A DNA stretch of 64,000 nucleotides from Granulicella sibirica (GCF_004115155.1 NZ_RDSM01000003.1:806001-870000); one strand, 5' to 3'. Counted from the stretch's first letter, positions 17,128-25,977 are shown. Numbers and translations are program-made. The notes: generated by a model not told the origin, from the sequence alone.

Positions 17128-19578
17128 TTAGAACTTCACGGTGAATGTGCCGGTGATGGCTCGTGGAGCTCCGGGCTGCAGGGTGTTGTTGGCGATCGAG
17201 GTTGGATCGCTGGCAACGAAGCCGTTGGTTCCGATCGTTCCCCAGTACTTGGTGCTGGCGAAGTTATAGACGTTGAGTTGGAGCTTCAGCTGGTCGAAAG
17301 GCCCGATCTCGTCGACGTGGTAGCTGGTCCCGAAGTTACCGAGGAAGCGGCCATCGACGCTGTTATCGTCCGTGTAGGTGAAGTAACGTTTGCTCATGAA
17401 ATCCGAGCCGATGTGGGCGTCGAAGCCCTTCTTCGTGTAGCTCAGTTCGTTCTTGTAGAGGAACTTGGGAGCGTCGACGACAGTCTTGCCGCCCGTGGGG
17501 ATCACGGTCGTTGCGCTGGCGTTGTAGTCGGAGTCGTAGGTGGAGTTGCTGTACGTGAGGGCGTTGTAGAAGGTCCAGCCGTTATGGAGGCGCGCCGTGA
17601 TGGCACCGTCGACACCGTTCGTTGTGACGCCACCTACGTTCGAGAGGATGGAGGCGTTACCAGCGATGCCGGGCCCCTGTTGGATGGCGAGCAGGCGGTT
17701 GTAGAAGTTGACGTGGAAGTAGCTGGCCTGTGCCTGGATGTGGTTATCGGTGTGACGGAAACCACCCTCTTCACTCCACGAGCTTTCGGACTTGAGGTTG
17801 CTCGTGAGGGCGTTGAAGCCTGCCTGGGTTGTTCCCCAGGGTGAGGTGCCGAAGCCTTTGCCGCCGGCCTGGAAGGCGCGAACGTTTTCTGCGACGTCCG
17901 CGAAGACTTCGTTGTTGCCGCGCATTTTGAAGTTGACACCAACCTGCGGGAGGAACGGCTTGCCCGAGGTCAGCTTGCCCTGTGCGTAGTTTGCGGCGCT
18001 ATCTGTCGGTGCGAGATTGACTCCGACGTTATAGCCGACGAGTGTTCCGGTCGTGTAGGTCTCGCTCGTCTTGAAGCCGGCGGCAACGGTGATGGACGGG
18101 GTGATGTGGAACGAGTCTTGCAAATGAACCTGGAAGAGATTGGTGGGGAAGTTATAGGCCCACTGTGTCCAGAAGGGGAAGACGGGCGTGTCATAGATGG
18201 AACGGCCCGGGCCCTGGGGGGTGGTGCCGTAGTAGCGGCGGGCGAGGTCGAAGCTTTCTTTCTCGAACCAGAAGCCGCCTTCGAGTGTGTTGCGGCCGGT
18301 GTCATAGGTAAGAGCGGAGAGGATACCGCCGCGTGCGATGCGGTACTCGGAGGTGCGCTCGGAGATCGGGGATACGGGGTTGAGGAAGGTGTCAACGGTG
18401 GGGACATAAGGCGTGTACCAGAGGCCGGCACCGTTGTTGTGGTGACCGTAGACGGTGGTCTTCGAGGTGAGGTGGCTGGTGATGGCGGTGTTGTATTTTA
18501 CATAGCCGATGAAGTCCTTGCGGAGGCCGCCGGCGGCGTAGTAGCCAACATCTTCAGGATCGTTCGAGAGGTCGCCGAAGCCGCTCTGGATCTGAGGGAT
18601 GCTTCCCGGGAAGACAGTTGGTATGCCTGCGAAGACGTGGCCGCCGCCGCCCTGCGCGTTGTATGCGTTGGCTGCCTGCAGAGAGGTGTTCCAGTCGCCG
18701 AAGTTATCTGTCTTGTAGCCGAACTGCTTGACCCAGAGCTTGTTCTCGTCCTGGTAGTCGACTTCCTGGCGGTTGGAGTAATCAGCATAAACAGTCAGCA
18801 CACCTTTGCTTCCGACGAACTGCTGGAGCTTGGTGTTGAACTGGAAGTAGCTCTGACGGATAGGTCCTTCGCCGCGCCACTTATTCGAGGTCTGGTAGAC
18901 GCCGTCGATGAAGAGCTTGGTGTGGGTGGAGAGAAGACCGCTATCGTAGCGGGCAAAGGTTCGCGAGCCGTTGAAGCTGCCGAAGGATTGCTGCGCCGTG
19001 AAGCCACGCTTGTCATTCGGGTCGGTAGAGAAGAACTGGACGGCGCCGCCGAGGTTGCTGGTGGAGGCGGTGTCGAGTGAGCCGGTGCCTTGCGAGAGTG
19101 CGGCTTTGCCGAGGTTCTCGTCGATGAGGGCGCGGCTGATGTGGAGACCGTTGAGGTTGCCGTAGGACATGTCGCCGAGCGGTACGTCGTCGAGGGTGAA
19201 GCCGAGCTGGTTCTGGTTGAAGCCACGGATCGAGATGCGGACGGCCCACTCGTACGCGCCGTATGGATCGGCCGAGGTGATGCTGACGCTGGGCAGGTGG
19301 CCGAGGATAGCGATGGGGCTTGTGCCCGGGGTCGATTCGAGCAGCAGCTTCTGGTCGATGGACTGCACGTCGCGGGTCTCGCCGGTCGCGGTGACGGTGA
19401 CTTCTTCGGACGACGTCACCTTGGCTGGCGTCTGCGGAGTGGCCGGGGTGTTTGACGATGTCTGGGGGCTTTGCGGCGCCTGTGATGTCGCGACCTGTTC
19501 CTGTGCCCCAGCGCCTGCTCCAGCGGCACAGAGCAGCGCTGCGAGGATTGCTACGGACTTTGCTCTCTTTTGTTTCAC
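17128..19578 (-). CDS. TonB-dependent outer-membrane receptor
   Basis: 816 residues. Signal peptide 1-25 (hydrophobic, ending AGAGAQ), then a Gln/Thr/Pro-rich linker, a TonB-box-like EEVTVTATG at about 58-66, and a plug domain (about 80-200, with ISIRGFNQNQLGFTLDDVPLGDMSYGN). The rest is a 22-strand-type beta barrel ending in Phe (TGTFTVKF), the usual signal for outer-membrane insertion. It imports a large or scarce ligand using TonB energy. The ligand is unknown: no siderophore or vitamin gene lies nearby. It has no carboxypeptidase-regulatory domain, unlike the receptor at 20835. Confidence 0.93.
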   Translation of the reverse strand: MKQKRAKSVAILAALLCAAGAGAGAQEQVATSQAPQSPQTSSNTPATPQTPAKVTSSEEVTVTATGETRDVQSIDQKLLLESTPGTSPIAILGHLPSVSITSADPYGAYEWAVRISIRGFNQNQLGFTLDDVPLGDMSYGNLNGLHISRALIDENLGKAALSQGTGSLDTASTSNLGGAVQFFSTDPNDKRGFTAQQSFGSFNGSRTFARYDSGLLSTHTKLFIDGVYQTSNKWRGEGPIRQSYFQFNTKLQQFVGSKGVLTVYADYSNRQEVDYQDENKLWVKQFGYKTDNFGDWNTSLQAANAYNAQGGGGHVFAGIPTVFPGSIPQIQSGFGDLSNDPEDVGYYAAGGLRKDFIGYVKYNTAITSHLTSKTTVYGHHNNGAGLWYTPYVPTVDTFLNPVSPISERTSEYRIARGGILSALTYDTGRNTLEGGFWFEKESFDLARRYYGTTPQGPGRSIYDTPVFPFWTQWAYNFPTNLFQVHLQDSFHITPSITVAAGFKTSETYTTGTLVGYNVGVNLAPTDSAANYAQGKLTSGKPFLPQVGVNFKMRGNNEVFADVAENVRAFQAGGKGFGTSPWGTTQAGFNALTSNLKSESSWSEEGGFRHTDNHIQAQASYFHVNFYNRLLAIQQGPGIAGNASILSNVGGVTTNGVDGAITARLHNGWTFYNALTYSNSTYDSDYNASATTVIPTGGKTVVDAPKFLYKNELSYTKKGFDAHIGSDFMSKRYFTYTDDNSVDGRFLGNFGTSYHVDEIGPFDQLKLQLNVYNFASTKYWGTIGTNGFVASDPTSIANNTLQPGAPRAITGTFTVKF

Positions 19579-19974
19579 GGTTCCTCCAAGTGATTCTGTT
19601 GCGTTGCCGTCCCACGGAACTTATGGATTTCGCCGCATATCTCGAAGCGAGAGAGGCTCTCAACACGCACGACCGTGCGCTTCCGATCTCACTGTGGGTT
19701 GTGTGGCCTGAGTGTTATCGAAGGTGAGCTACTGACTTATGGCCGCGAGGCGAACGAATCCTTTTCCTATGGGATTGGGGTGAGACTACAGAAGATCGTC
19801 AGAGGGAACGTCGCAGCTAGTTGAAGATCGCGTTAAATGCTCTGCAGGTATCGAGGACGGCATTCAAATTGATGTCACGAAACATGGTGACGGCAAACTG
19901 TTGCGCGACAAAGCGTCTCCGCGCTTCGTTGATCGGGGGAATCTGCCTGGCGCGGGATAAGGGTAAGTCGTGTC
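19579..19974. other. 396-bp gap; possible gene remnant on the minus strand
   Basis: No complete gene is seen. On the minus strand a stop at 19817-19819 closes a frame that is open for about 57 codons back into the end of the methyltransferase gene; it includes PPINEARRRFVAQQF and MFRDINLNAVLD and looks protein-like. It has no start codon with a ribosome-binding site, so it may be the 3' remnant of a lost gene or chance. The 19579-19740 part should hold the promoter of the TonB receptor. Confidence 0.35.
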
Positions 19975-20817
19975 CTATTTCGATGCTGTGAGCAGGTGGG
20001 CTGCTGAACCGCGGAGGTCAAGGCCGTCGGTGCGTCCAGCAAAGTAGCGCTCGGAGATGGCTGGGGTGTCGAGGTCTTCGATGTGGGTGAAGGTGCTTAG
20101 TTCGGCGCTGATCTCTTCGGGAGTGAAGAACAGCTGGAAGGGCTCTCCGGCCTGGGCTACGCGGGAGGCGAGCGAATCGTGGGCTAGCTGTTCGAGGTAC
20201 GGAAGGGATGTGCGTGGAAGGGCGTAGTCGAAGGTGACGCCGCTCGATGGGGGCATGGACGCGATGAGGCTCACTGTTGAGCGAAAGGCTTCGAGCGTGA
20301 GATAGGGGACGACACCCAGCCAGGCGAAGAAGCAGGGGCGCTCGAAGTTGAAGGTTGCGGCTTCGAGGCGGCCGGTGAGGTTCTGGTGCTCGAAGTCGAC
20401 CGGGACGAATCGCATGGACGACGGGGCTTCGATGCTGCTGGATGCAAGCATCTCTTTCTTCCAGGCCTGGGTGGAGGGATGGTCTACCTCGAAGACTTGC
20501 AGGCCCGCGTGTGGGTTGCGGTAGGCGAAGGTGTCCAGGCCTGCGCCGAGGAGGCAGTATTGGCGTACGCCGACTGCGTATGCGGAGGCGAGCTGCTCTT
20601 CTGCGTAGCGGCTGCGGGCTACGAGGAAGGCCCGCAGAGCGGCGGAGAAGGGTCTGCGGACCTTGTCGGGCGTGCGGCGAAGATCCTCGGCATATGTGGA
20701 GCCGAGGATTCTTACGGCGAGCGGGTCCTCGAAGACGAGGGGTGAGTCAACTAACTGATGTGCGGCGCGGCGCAGGGCTACACGTACCGCCGTGCGAGAG
20801 GGAAGTGCCTCGTCCAT
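19975..20817 (-). CDS. Class I SAM-dependent methyltransferase, leucine carboxyl methyltransferase family
   Basis: 280 residues. The SAM-binding region reads QYCLLGAGLDTFAYRNP, followed by VFEVDHPSTQAWKKEML, the pattern of the LCMT/TIGR00027 family (common in actinobacteria and acidobacteria). The N-terminal SRTAVRVALRRAAHQLVD...PLVFEDPLA is also typical. The substrate is not known for most bacterial members; polyketide tailoring or small carboxylates are possible. It follows the Oar-like receptor on the same strand by 17 bp, so the two may be co-transcribed. Confidence 0.88.
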   Translation of the reverse strand: MDEALPSRTAVRVALRRAAHQLVDSPLVFEDPLAVRILGSTYAEDLRRTPDKVRRPFSAALRAFLVARSRYAEEQLASAYAVGVRQYCLLGAGLDTFAYRNPHAGLQVFEVDHPSTQAWKKEMLASSSIEAPSSMRFVPVDFEHQNLTGRLEAATFNFERPCFFAWLGVVPYLTLEAFRSTVSLIASMPPSSGVTFDYALPRTSLPYLEQLAHDSLASRVAQAGEPFQLFFTPEEISAELSTFTHIEDLDTPAISERYFAGRTDGLDLRGSAAHLLTASK

Positions 20818-20834
20818 CTCGTCAGTTTAGTTGC

Positions 20835-23800
20835 TTAGAAGAGCAGCTTGAGGCCTAGCTGGATCTGGCGCGAGGTTGCGGCTGAGGTGACTACGCCGGC
20901 GGTGGGGGAAGCGACTGCGAGGGCGTTCTGGGCGGAGGATGCGCCCTGGGTTGGACCGGACGAGTAGATCACGGCGTTGGGGGTAAGGAGGCTGGTGTGG
21001 TTGAGGACGTTGAAGAACTCGGCGCGGAACTGGAGGCGGAGACGCTCGGAGATCTGGGTGGCTTTGAGGAGCGAGAGGTCCCAGTCGGCGAAGCCGGGGC
21101 CGGTGAGCGTGTCGCGGCCGAGGTTGCCGACGGTGCCGTAGGCGGGAGCGAGGAAGGCGGCGGGATTGAAGAACTGCGTGGCTCGCGAGGATGTCGATCC
21201 GCCGTTGATGATGGTGCCGTGGAAGTTGGGGTTGATGTTCGGACGGATGGGGTTGCGAGTGTCGCCGGAGCCGGTGGGGTTGTAGCCAAGCTGCGGGGTG
21301 AAGGGGAAGCCGGTCTGCAGGTTGGCGATGGTGCTGAGCGACCAGCCGGAGATGGTCTTGTCGATGATAGGGCCGTTGCTGCCGAAGAACTTCTTGTTAT
21401 GGCCAACGGGGAGTTCGTAGGAGCCATTGATCGCCAGGATGTGGCGTACGTCCGTGGCGGCGGGGCCGTAGTCGAGGCGTGGGAGGGTAGGGACGGAGAC
21501 AAAGGCCGGGGTGTTGGCCGAGACGCTGGTGTTCCAGGCGGAGCCGTTGTCCAGGTTCTTCGAGTACGTATAGTTCGCGCGGAACTGGAAGCCGTTGGCG
21601 AAGGAGCGGCGGAGGTCGACTTCGAGGCCGTTGTAGAGGCTCATGCCCTGCGAAAACCATGATGTCGTATTGGCGACGAGTGGGTTGGCCTTGGTGGTGG
21701 TCGGGTAGTAGAGGGTTCCGGAGGTGAGGGCGGCGGGGCAGGCGGGGTCGGGGCAGATAACGAAAGCGGGCTCGTTCTGATCGCCGGAGAGGATCTGGTG
21801 GTAGCCGTGTGATCCGATGTAGGCGACGGTAAGGGAGGTGTTGGGGGCGATCTGCTGCTCGATCTTGAGGGTGTACGAGATGACGGTGGGGGTCTTGAGG
21901 TCGGGCTGGACGTTCGAGGGGGAGATGAGGCCAGCTGAGCCGCCTGTGGGGTTGGCTACCGGCACGCCGCTGTAGGAGAGGGTGGTGTTGAAGGGGGCGG
22001 CCTGATCGAGGCGGTAGTCGAGGTTATCGAGCAGGGAGCGGTGCATGCCGAAGCCGGCGCGAATCGCGGTCTTGCCGGAGGCGAAGGGGCTGTAGGAGAG
22101 GCCGAGGCGGGGTTCGGGGAGGAATTTGGCGCGGTTGTCGGTGAGAGCGCTGCTGCCGACGGTTGGGTTGGTGTTGATGATGCCATTGGTGAAGCCGTAG
22201 ACCGCGGCGCGGCCCTGAGTTTCGTTGAAGCCGTTGGTGGATTCGAAGCGGAGGCCTCCGCGCAGTTCTACCTTCGAGCCGAATTTGACGGTGTCCTCGA
22301 TGTAGCCCGCGCCCATGTAGGAGCGCCAGCCCAGGGCCGTGGGATCAGGAACGACGGTGAAGGTCTTGATGGTGCCTTGCAAGAAGGTCGTGAGGGAGGC
22401 GAAGGAGGCCTGACCGTACTGATTCTGGGCCAGGTTGTCGTTCGACTGGAGGCGCTGGAGCCAGCCGCCGGCTTCGATCTGGTGGCGTCCCCAGGTGTAG
22501 AAGATGTGGTCGTCGAAGGTGAAGAGGTTGCGGGTGGTGCCGTTGTTGGAGCCGACGTTGCCGCCCGCGCCGGTGATCTGCGACGAGCCGTTCGAGGCGG
22601 TGCTTCCGGCGATGACGATGGCTCCTACGGGGGCTCCTGGGATGAAGCCGGGGACGCCGGTAACGGGGGTGCTGCCGAGGAAGTAGAAGTTTGCGCGGGA
22701 GAAGCCGGCGCGGGCGGTGTTGAGGAGGCGCGGGGAGAAGACGTGCTGTTCCTGGATGCTAAGGACCTGCTCGCGGAGGGTCTCGTCGATGAGCGAGAGG
22801 GGGTTCTGGGTGGGGGTGTGGGCGACGGAGTCGTCGATGGTGTAGACGGCGAAGAGGAGGTCGCTGGGGGTGAGGTTGGCGTCAAAACGGGTGGTGCCGA
22901 AGTCTTCGCGGATGTGCTGGGTGGGGCTCGAGAAGGCCTTGGCGATACCGGTGGAGAAGCCGGTTGTCGGGTCGAGGAGCTCGGGGCCGTTGGCTACCGG
23001 CCAGAGGTTCAGCAGGGGCGCGACACCGTTGGCGACGCCTATGCTTTGCAGGACGCCCTTGGAGTTCGGGAGCAAGCCCTGGCGGGCGTTGGCGTCGGGG
23101 ACGAGGGTGACGTCGGTGATGCCGAGGTTCTGGCGGTAGGACTCGTAGTTGGCGAAGAGGAAGAGCTTGTCCTTGCGGATGGGGCCGCCGAGGGAGCCGC
23201 CGAAGTTATTGCGCTGGAAGTTGGGGATGCGGGCCTGGTCGAAGTAGTTGCGGGCGTCGAAGAAGGAGTTACGCAGGAACTCGTAGGCGGAACCGTGAAA
23301 TTGATTTGTGCCGCCCGCGGTTACGATCGAGATCTGCGCTCCCTGGCGCTTGCCGTAGGTGGAGGAGTAGGTGTCGGAGACGACGTTGAACTCGCGGACG
23401 GCGTCGACACCGAGAAGCTGGCCGCTGGTGCCTCCGGGGGTGACGTTGATGAGAGAGGCTCCGGTGTACTCGACGCCGTTGAGCAGGTAGAGATTGTCCT
23501 GGGGGCGGCGGCCGGAGATGGAGAACATGTTGCCCACGGAAGAGTTCGAGGTGCCGACTGAGCCGGAGCGTTGGGCGGTGTAGTTCACCGTGGCTGGGTT
23601 GAGCGTCATGAGCTGGTCGTAAGAGCGGCCGTTGAGGGGAAGCTCCTTGATCTGGCGCTCGTCGACGAGTCCGGAGGTCTGCTGGGTAGAGGTGTTGACG
23701 ACCGGGGCTGAGTCAATGATCGTTACCGTCTCGGCGGTGCTGTTGATGCCGAGGGAGAGATCGACCTGCGTGCTCTGGCCTACGGTGAGCCCGACGCCGG

Positions 23801-24161
23801 TGCGGCGCTGCTCGGCGAAGCCATCATGCTTCGCCGTGATGGAGTAGACGCCGACGGGGATGGATGGGGCGGAGTAGCGGCCGTCGGCGCCCGTGATGAG
23901 CCTGCGCTCGTTGCCGGTTTCGTCGTTGTGGACGAGTACGCTGGCCCCGGCGACGGCGGCTCCGGTGGAGTCGGTGACGGCTCCGGAGATCGTTCCGCCT
24001 ACGACCTGGGCGTCGGCCGAGAGCGCGAGGAAGATGGCGAAGAGGGCCGCCAGGATCTTGTAGAAGACGCCGATGGGCTTGCCGGGCGCCGGGAAGCGAG
24101 TTCGGATGGCCGTGGTTGAGGGGCGGGAGTTGATTCCAGGTTGCAGAAGGGCGGTACGCAT
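20835..24161 (-). CDS. Oar-like TonB-dependent receptor with carboxypeptidase-regulatory domain
   Basis: 1108 residues from the ATG at 24159-24161 (CGGAGA upstream). A hydrophobic signal segment (about 32-52, ending ADAQ) is followed by a beta-sandwich carboxypeptidase-regulatory-like domain (about 55-135: GTISGAVTDSTGAAVAGASV, GADGRYSAPSIPVGVYSITA). Next are a plug with IKELPLNGRSYDQLM and SISGRRPQDNLYLLNGVEY, then a long beta barrel ending GLKLLF. This architecture is greatly expanded in acidobacteria and linked to polysaccharide or protein uptake or adhesion. No partner lipoprotein or glycanase is adjacent. An upstream ATG at 24200 would add 13 residues. Confidence 0.93.
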   Translation of the reverse strand: MRTALLQPGINSRPSTTAIRTRFPAPGKPIGVFYKILAALFAIFLALSADAQVVGGTISGAVTDSTGAAVAGASVLVHNDETGNERRLITGADGRYSAPSIPVGVYSITAKHDGFAEQRRTGVGLTVGQSTQVDLSLGINSTAETVTIIDSAPVVNTSTQQTSGLVDERQIKELPLNGRSYDQLMTLNPATVNYTAQRSGSVGTSNSSVGNMFSISGRRPQDNLYLLNGVEYTGASLINVTPGGTSGQLLGVDAVREFNVVSDTYSSTYGKRQGAQISIVTAGGTNQFHGSAYEFLRNSFFDARNYFDQARIPNFQRNNFGGSLGGPIRKDKLFLFANYESYRQNLGITDVTLVPDANARQGLLPNSKGVLQSIGVANGVAPLLNLWPVANGPELLDPTTGFSTGIAKAFSSPTQHIREDFGTTRFDANLTPSDLLFAVYTIDDSVAHTPTQNPLSLIDETLREQVLSIQEQHVFSPRLLNTARAGFSRANFYFLGSTPVTGVPGFIPGAPVGAIVIAGSTASNGSSQITGAGGNVGSNNGTTRNLFTFDDHIFYTWGRHQIEAGGWLQRLQSNDNLAQNQYGQASFASLTTFLQGTIKTFTVVPDPTALGWRSYMGAGYIEDTVKFGSKVELRGGLRFESTNGFNETQGRAAVYGFTNGIINTNPTVGSSALTDNRAKFLPEPRLGLSYSPFASGKTAIRAGFGMHRSLLDNLDYRLDQAAPFNTTLSYSGVPVANPTGGSAGLISPSNVQPDLKTPTVISYTLKIEQQIAPNTSLTVAYIGSHGYHQILSGDQNEPAFVICPDPACPAALTSGTLYYPTTTKANPLVANTTSWFSQGMSLYNGLEVDLRRSFANGFQFRANYTYSKNLDNGSAWNTSVSANTPAFVSVPTLPRLDYGPAATDVRHILAINGSYELPVGHNKKFFGSNGPIIDKTISGWSLSTIANLQTGFPFTPQLGYNPTGSGDTRNPIRPNINPNFHGTIINGGSTSSRATQFFNPAAFLAPAYGTVGNLGRDTLTGPGFADWDLSLLKATQISERLRLQFRAEFFNVLNHTSLLTPNAVIYSSGPTQGASSAQNALAVASPTAGVVTSAATSRQIQLGLKLLF

Positions 24162-24340
24162 CACAGTGTCTCCGGAGTTGTTCAGGGAAGGCTCACGCAC
24201 GGCCTTTGCGGCGCGTTACGGGTCTGTCTTGGGAAATGGGTTGAAGCGGGGACTGGGGCTCTACGAACGACAACAGCGAGCGCGCAGCGGGGAGCTGCCA
24301 GCCGGGATGAAGTCTTGTGGTGCGATTGCAGGGGGGCGGG

Positions 24341-25444
24341 TCAACGCGGCACCCCGTGGTTGTAGCTCCAGTAGACGAGGCCGAGGGTGATGAGGGCGAT
24401 AAAGATCTCGCCGAGGATTCCGACTACGAGTGGACGCCATCCCTGGCCGACGAGGTCGCGGAGGTTGGTGCGGAGGCCGACACCGGCGAAGGCGGGGAGG
24501 AACGACCACTTCGAGAGATTCGACAGGCTCGAGAGCTGACCGGCGGAGAAGAAGCCGGAGGTGGCGAGGACAGAGATGGCGAGGAAGCCGAGGATGAACT
24601 TGGGGAACTTCTCCCAGAGGAAGCGGCCCTTGTGTTCGACGACGGCTGCCTGTCCGCGCGACGACCAGTAGACGGCGTAGGCGAGGACGACAAAGCCGAT
24701 GAAGGCGGAACGGGCGGTCTTGGCGAGCACGGCGAAGCGTCCGGCGGTCTCGGAGTAGAGGGCTCCGGTCACCGTCGCTTCGGCGGTGTTGTCGACGGCG
24801 AGGCCGGTCCACATGCCGTAGGCCTGGTCGCCCATGTGCAGGGCGTGGCCGATGGCGGGGAAGGTAAAGAGGGCGATGGCGCCAAGGGTGAGGATGGCGG
24901 CGATGGCGGTCGAGGTGTCTTCCTCGTCGGGCTCAATGGCTCCCTGCGCGGCCATGATAGCGGTGACGCCGCAGATGCTGGAGCCGATGGCGAGGAGACT
25001 GGTGAGCTTGGGAGGCAGCTTGAAGATGCGTCCGAGCAGGTGCATCACCGAGAGGGACAGGACGAGTTCGACGGCGACCAGCATCAGCGAGAGGCCGCCG
25101 ATGTGGAGAACGTCCTGCATGAGGAACTTCGCTCCGACAAGGACGATGCCGAGCTTCAGCCACAATTCGTAGGTGGCGACGCCGGGACGGAACCAGCGGC
25201 TGAGGCCGATGGTGTTCGAGATGGCGAGGCCGATGAGGATGGCCCAGAGAACGTATTCGATGTGGGGGGCGGGGAAATGATGCTTGACTCGAAGATACGT
25301 GCAGAGGGCTTCGAGTGCCTTGCCGAGGAGACCAATTCCGAAGAGGAGAACCATTCCCGGGAGAACGCCGAGGAGACGGCGGACTGGGGAGGCCGGGGTC
25401 TCAGAGGGGGTGGTGCTCGGCAGGGGAACGGTGGTGGTGGTCAT
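24341..25444 (-). CDS. PSE/UPF0324 (YeiH-type) putative sulfate exporter family membrane protein
   Basis: 367 residues with about ten membrane helices. The ATG at 25442-25444 is chosen because upstream residues are not protein-like. Signature segments are HIEYVLWAILIGLAISN, ELWLKLGIVLVGAKFLM, SLLAIGSSICGVTAIMAA and WTGLAVDNTAEATVTGALYSE. The family is called putative sulfate exporter because members sit with organosulfonate-degradation genes; direction and substrate are not established for most. The gene is third in a leader peptide / small membrane protein / transporter arrangement. The Cys-codon leader suggests control by cysteine supply, so a link to reduced-sulfur metabolism is likely. 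Confidence 0.9.
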   Translation of the reverse strand: MTTTTVPLPSTTPSETPASPVRRLLGVLPGMVLLFGIGLLGKALEALCTYLRVKHHFPAPHIEYVLWAILIGLAISNTIGLSRWFRPGVATYELWLKLGIVLVGAKFLMQDVLHIGGLSLMLVAVELVLSLSVMHLLGRIFKLPPKLTSLLAIGSSICGVTAIMAAQGAIEPDEEDTSTAIAAILTLGAIALFTFPAIGHALHMGDQAYGMWTGLAVDNTAEATVTGALYSETAGRFAVLAKTARSAFIGFVVLAYAVYWSSRGQAAVVEHKGRFLWEKFPKFILGFLAISVLATSGFFSAGQLSSLSNLSKWSFLPAFAGVGLRTNLRDLVGQGWRPLVVGILGEIFIALITLGLVYWSYNHGVPR

Positions 25445-25479
25445 CGGAGTCAAAGGGGGTCTACGGCGAGGGGATGAGG

Positions 25480-25620
25480 CTAGAAGCTGATATGCGGAAT
25501 GATGTTGAGGCGGATCAGCGCAGCCAGCGTGAGGGCGATGGTGATGGCGAGGAGGTCGACGTTGAACTTCTTGGCCTTGGCCGTGGTGTGTGTCTTGACG
25601 TCCGAAAATTGAATCGACAT
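25480..25620 (-). CDS. Small single-helix membrane protein upstream of the PSE transporter
   Basis: 46 residues, MSIQFSDVKTHTTAKAKKF followed by a hydrophobic helix (about 20-38, VDLLAITIALTLAALIRL) and NIIPHISF. The ATG at 25618-25620 is preceded by GGGAGC. It sits 50 nt after the terminator hairpin and 35 nt before the transporter gene. It is short enough to be missed by gene callers. The position suggests an accessory subunit or a translational lead-in for the transporter. I do not recognise the family. Confidence 0.65.
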   Translation of the reverse strand: MSIQFSDVKTHTTAKAKKFNVDLLAITIALTLAALIRLNIIPHISF

Positions 25621-25669
25621 CGTTGCTCCCGGTTCCTGCGTGCTTGAGATTCGATGTTGCGAGCAAAGG

Positions 25670-25710
25670 AAAAAGCCCACATATCGCGCTTGTGCGCTGA
25701 TACGTGGGCT
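25670..25710 (-). terminator. Intrinsic terminator / attenuator in the leader of the sulfur-transport operon
   Basis: On the minus strand AGCCCACGTATC (25710-25699) pairs fully, with one G-U, with GATATGTGGGCT (25685-25674). After a bulged A, an inner GCGC/GCGC stem closes on the loop ACAA, and five Ts follow at 25674-25670. It lies between the Cys-rich leader peptide stop and the small membrane protein gene, the place of a transcription attenuator. Confidence 0.85.
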
Positions 25711-25737
25711 CCTGAAGGTCTTCGGCTCTAGATTTTG

Positions 25738-25842
25738 CTAGTTTGCCTGAATCAGGGATTGATGCTCGTACGCCACGCAGCAGCAGCTATTGCCCGTACA
25801 ACAAGGGCAACAGGTACAGGCGTGCATGTGGAGCGATCCCAT
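25738..25842 (-). CDS. Cysteine-rich leader peptide, probably leaderless
   Basis: 34 residues starting MGSLHMHA. Eight Cys lie within residues 9-22, in the pattern C-T-C-C-P-C-C then, after TGNS, C-C-C. The TAG stop is at 25738-25740. No Shine-Dalgarno sequence precedes the ATG at 25840-25842, but the A of ATG is the seventh base after the -10 box of a good promoter, where transcription should start, so translation may be leaderless. A strong terminator begins 27 nt after the stop. Poly-cysteine leader ORFs are known in mycobacteria, where they couple cysteine supply to expression of sulfur genes. Here the target would be the PSE transporter. Eight cysteines could also bind metal, but length and position favour a leader. 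Confidence 0.75.
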   Translation of the reverse strand: MGSLHMHACTCCPCCTGNSCCCVAYEHQSLIQAN

Positions 25843-25848
25843 GAACTG

Positions 25849-25877
25849 AGAGTAGAGGGAATGGGGTCAAGCGTCAA
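25849..25877 (-). promoter_or_regulatory. Promoter P2 of the leader peptide / PSE operon
   Basis: TTGACG (25877-25872), a 17-nt spacer and TACTCT (25854-25849) on the minus strand. Predicted start of transcription is at or within a base or two of the leader ATG (25842). Confidence 0.7.
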
Positions 25878-25942
25878 GTCTAAGGCTTCCTCTATCAACG
25901 GAAGCGTCGCCCGAAGAACGAAACCCTCGGCTTAAAGAGGAA

Positions 25943-25976
25943 ACCCACGCAGCGCGGTGGGGGCTGATGCGTGGGT
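25943..25976 (-). terminator. Terminator-like hairpin related to the attenuator
   Basis: On the minus strand ACCCACGCA pairs perfectly with TGCGTGGGT across a 16-nt loop, followed by TTCCTCTTT. Its 5' arm CCCACGCATCAGC is nearly the same as CCCACGTATCAGC in the attenuator at 25674-25710, so the two hairpins appear to share an origin. Confidence 0.6.
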
Positions 25977-25977
25977 A

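Noticed and set aside
22041..23561. Gly/Ala/Val/Glu-rich frame antisense to the Oar-like receptor
   Set aside because: Low-complexity shadow of a G+C-rich beta-barrel gene.
25735..25935. 66-codon frame on the plus strand covering the Cys-rich leader
   Set aside because: No ribosome-binding site and no downstream partner; the minus-strand leader explains the GCA-rich pattern as Cys codons.
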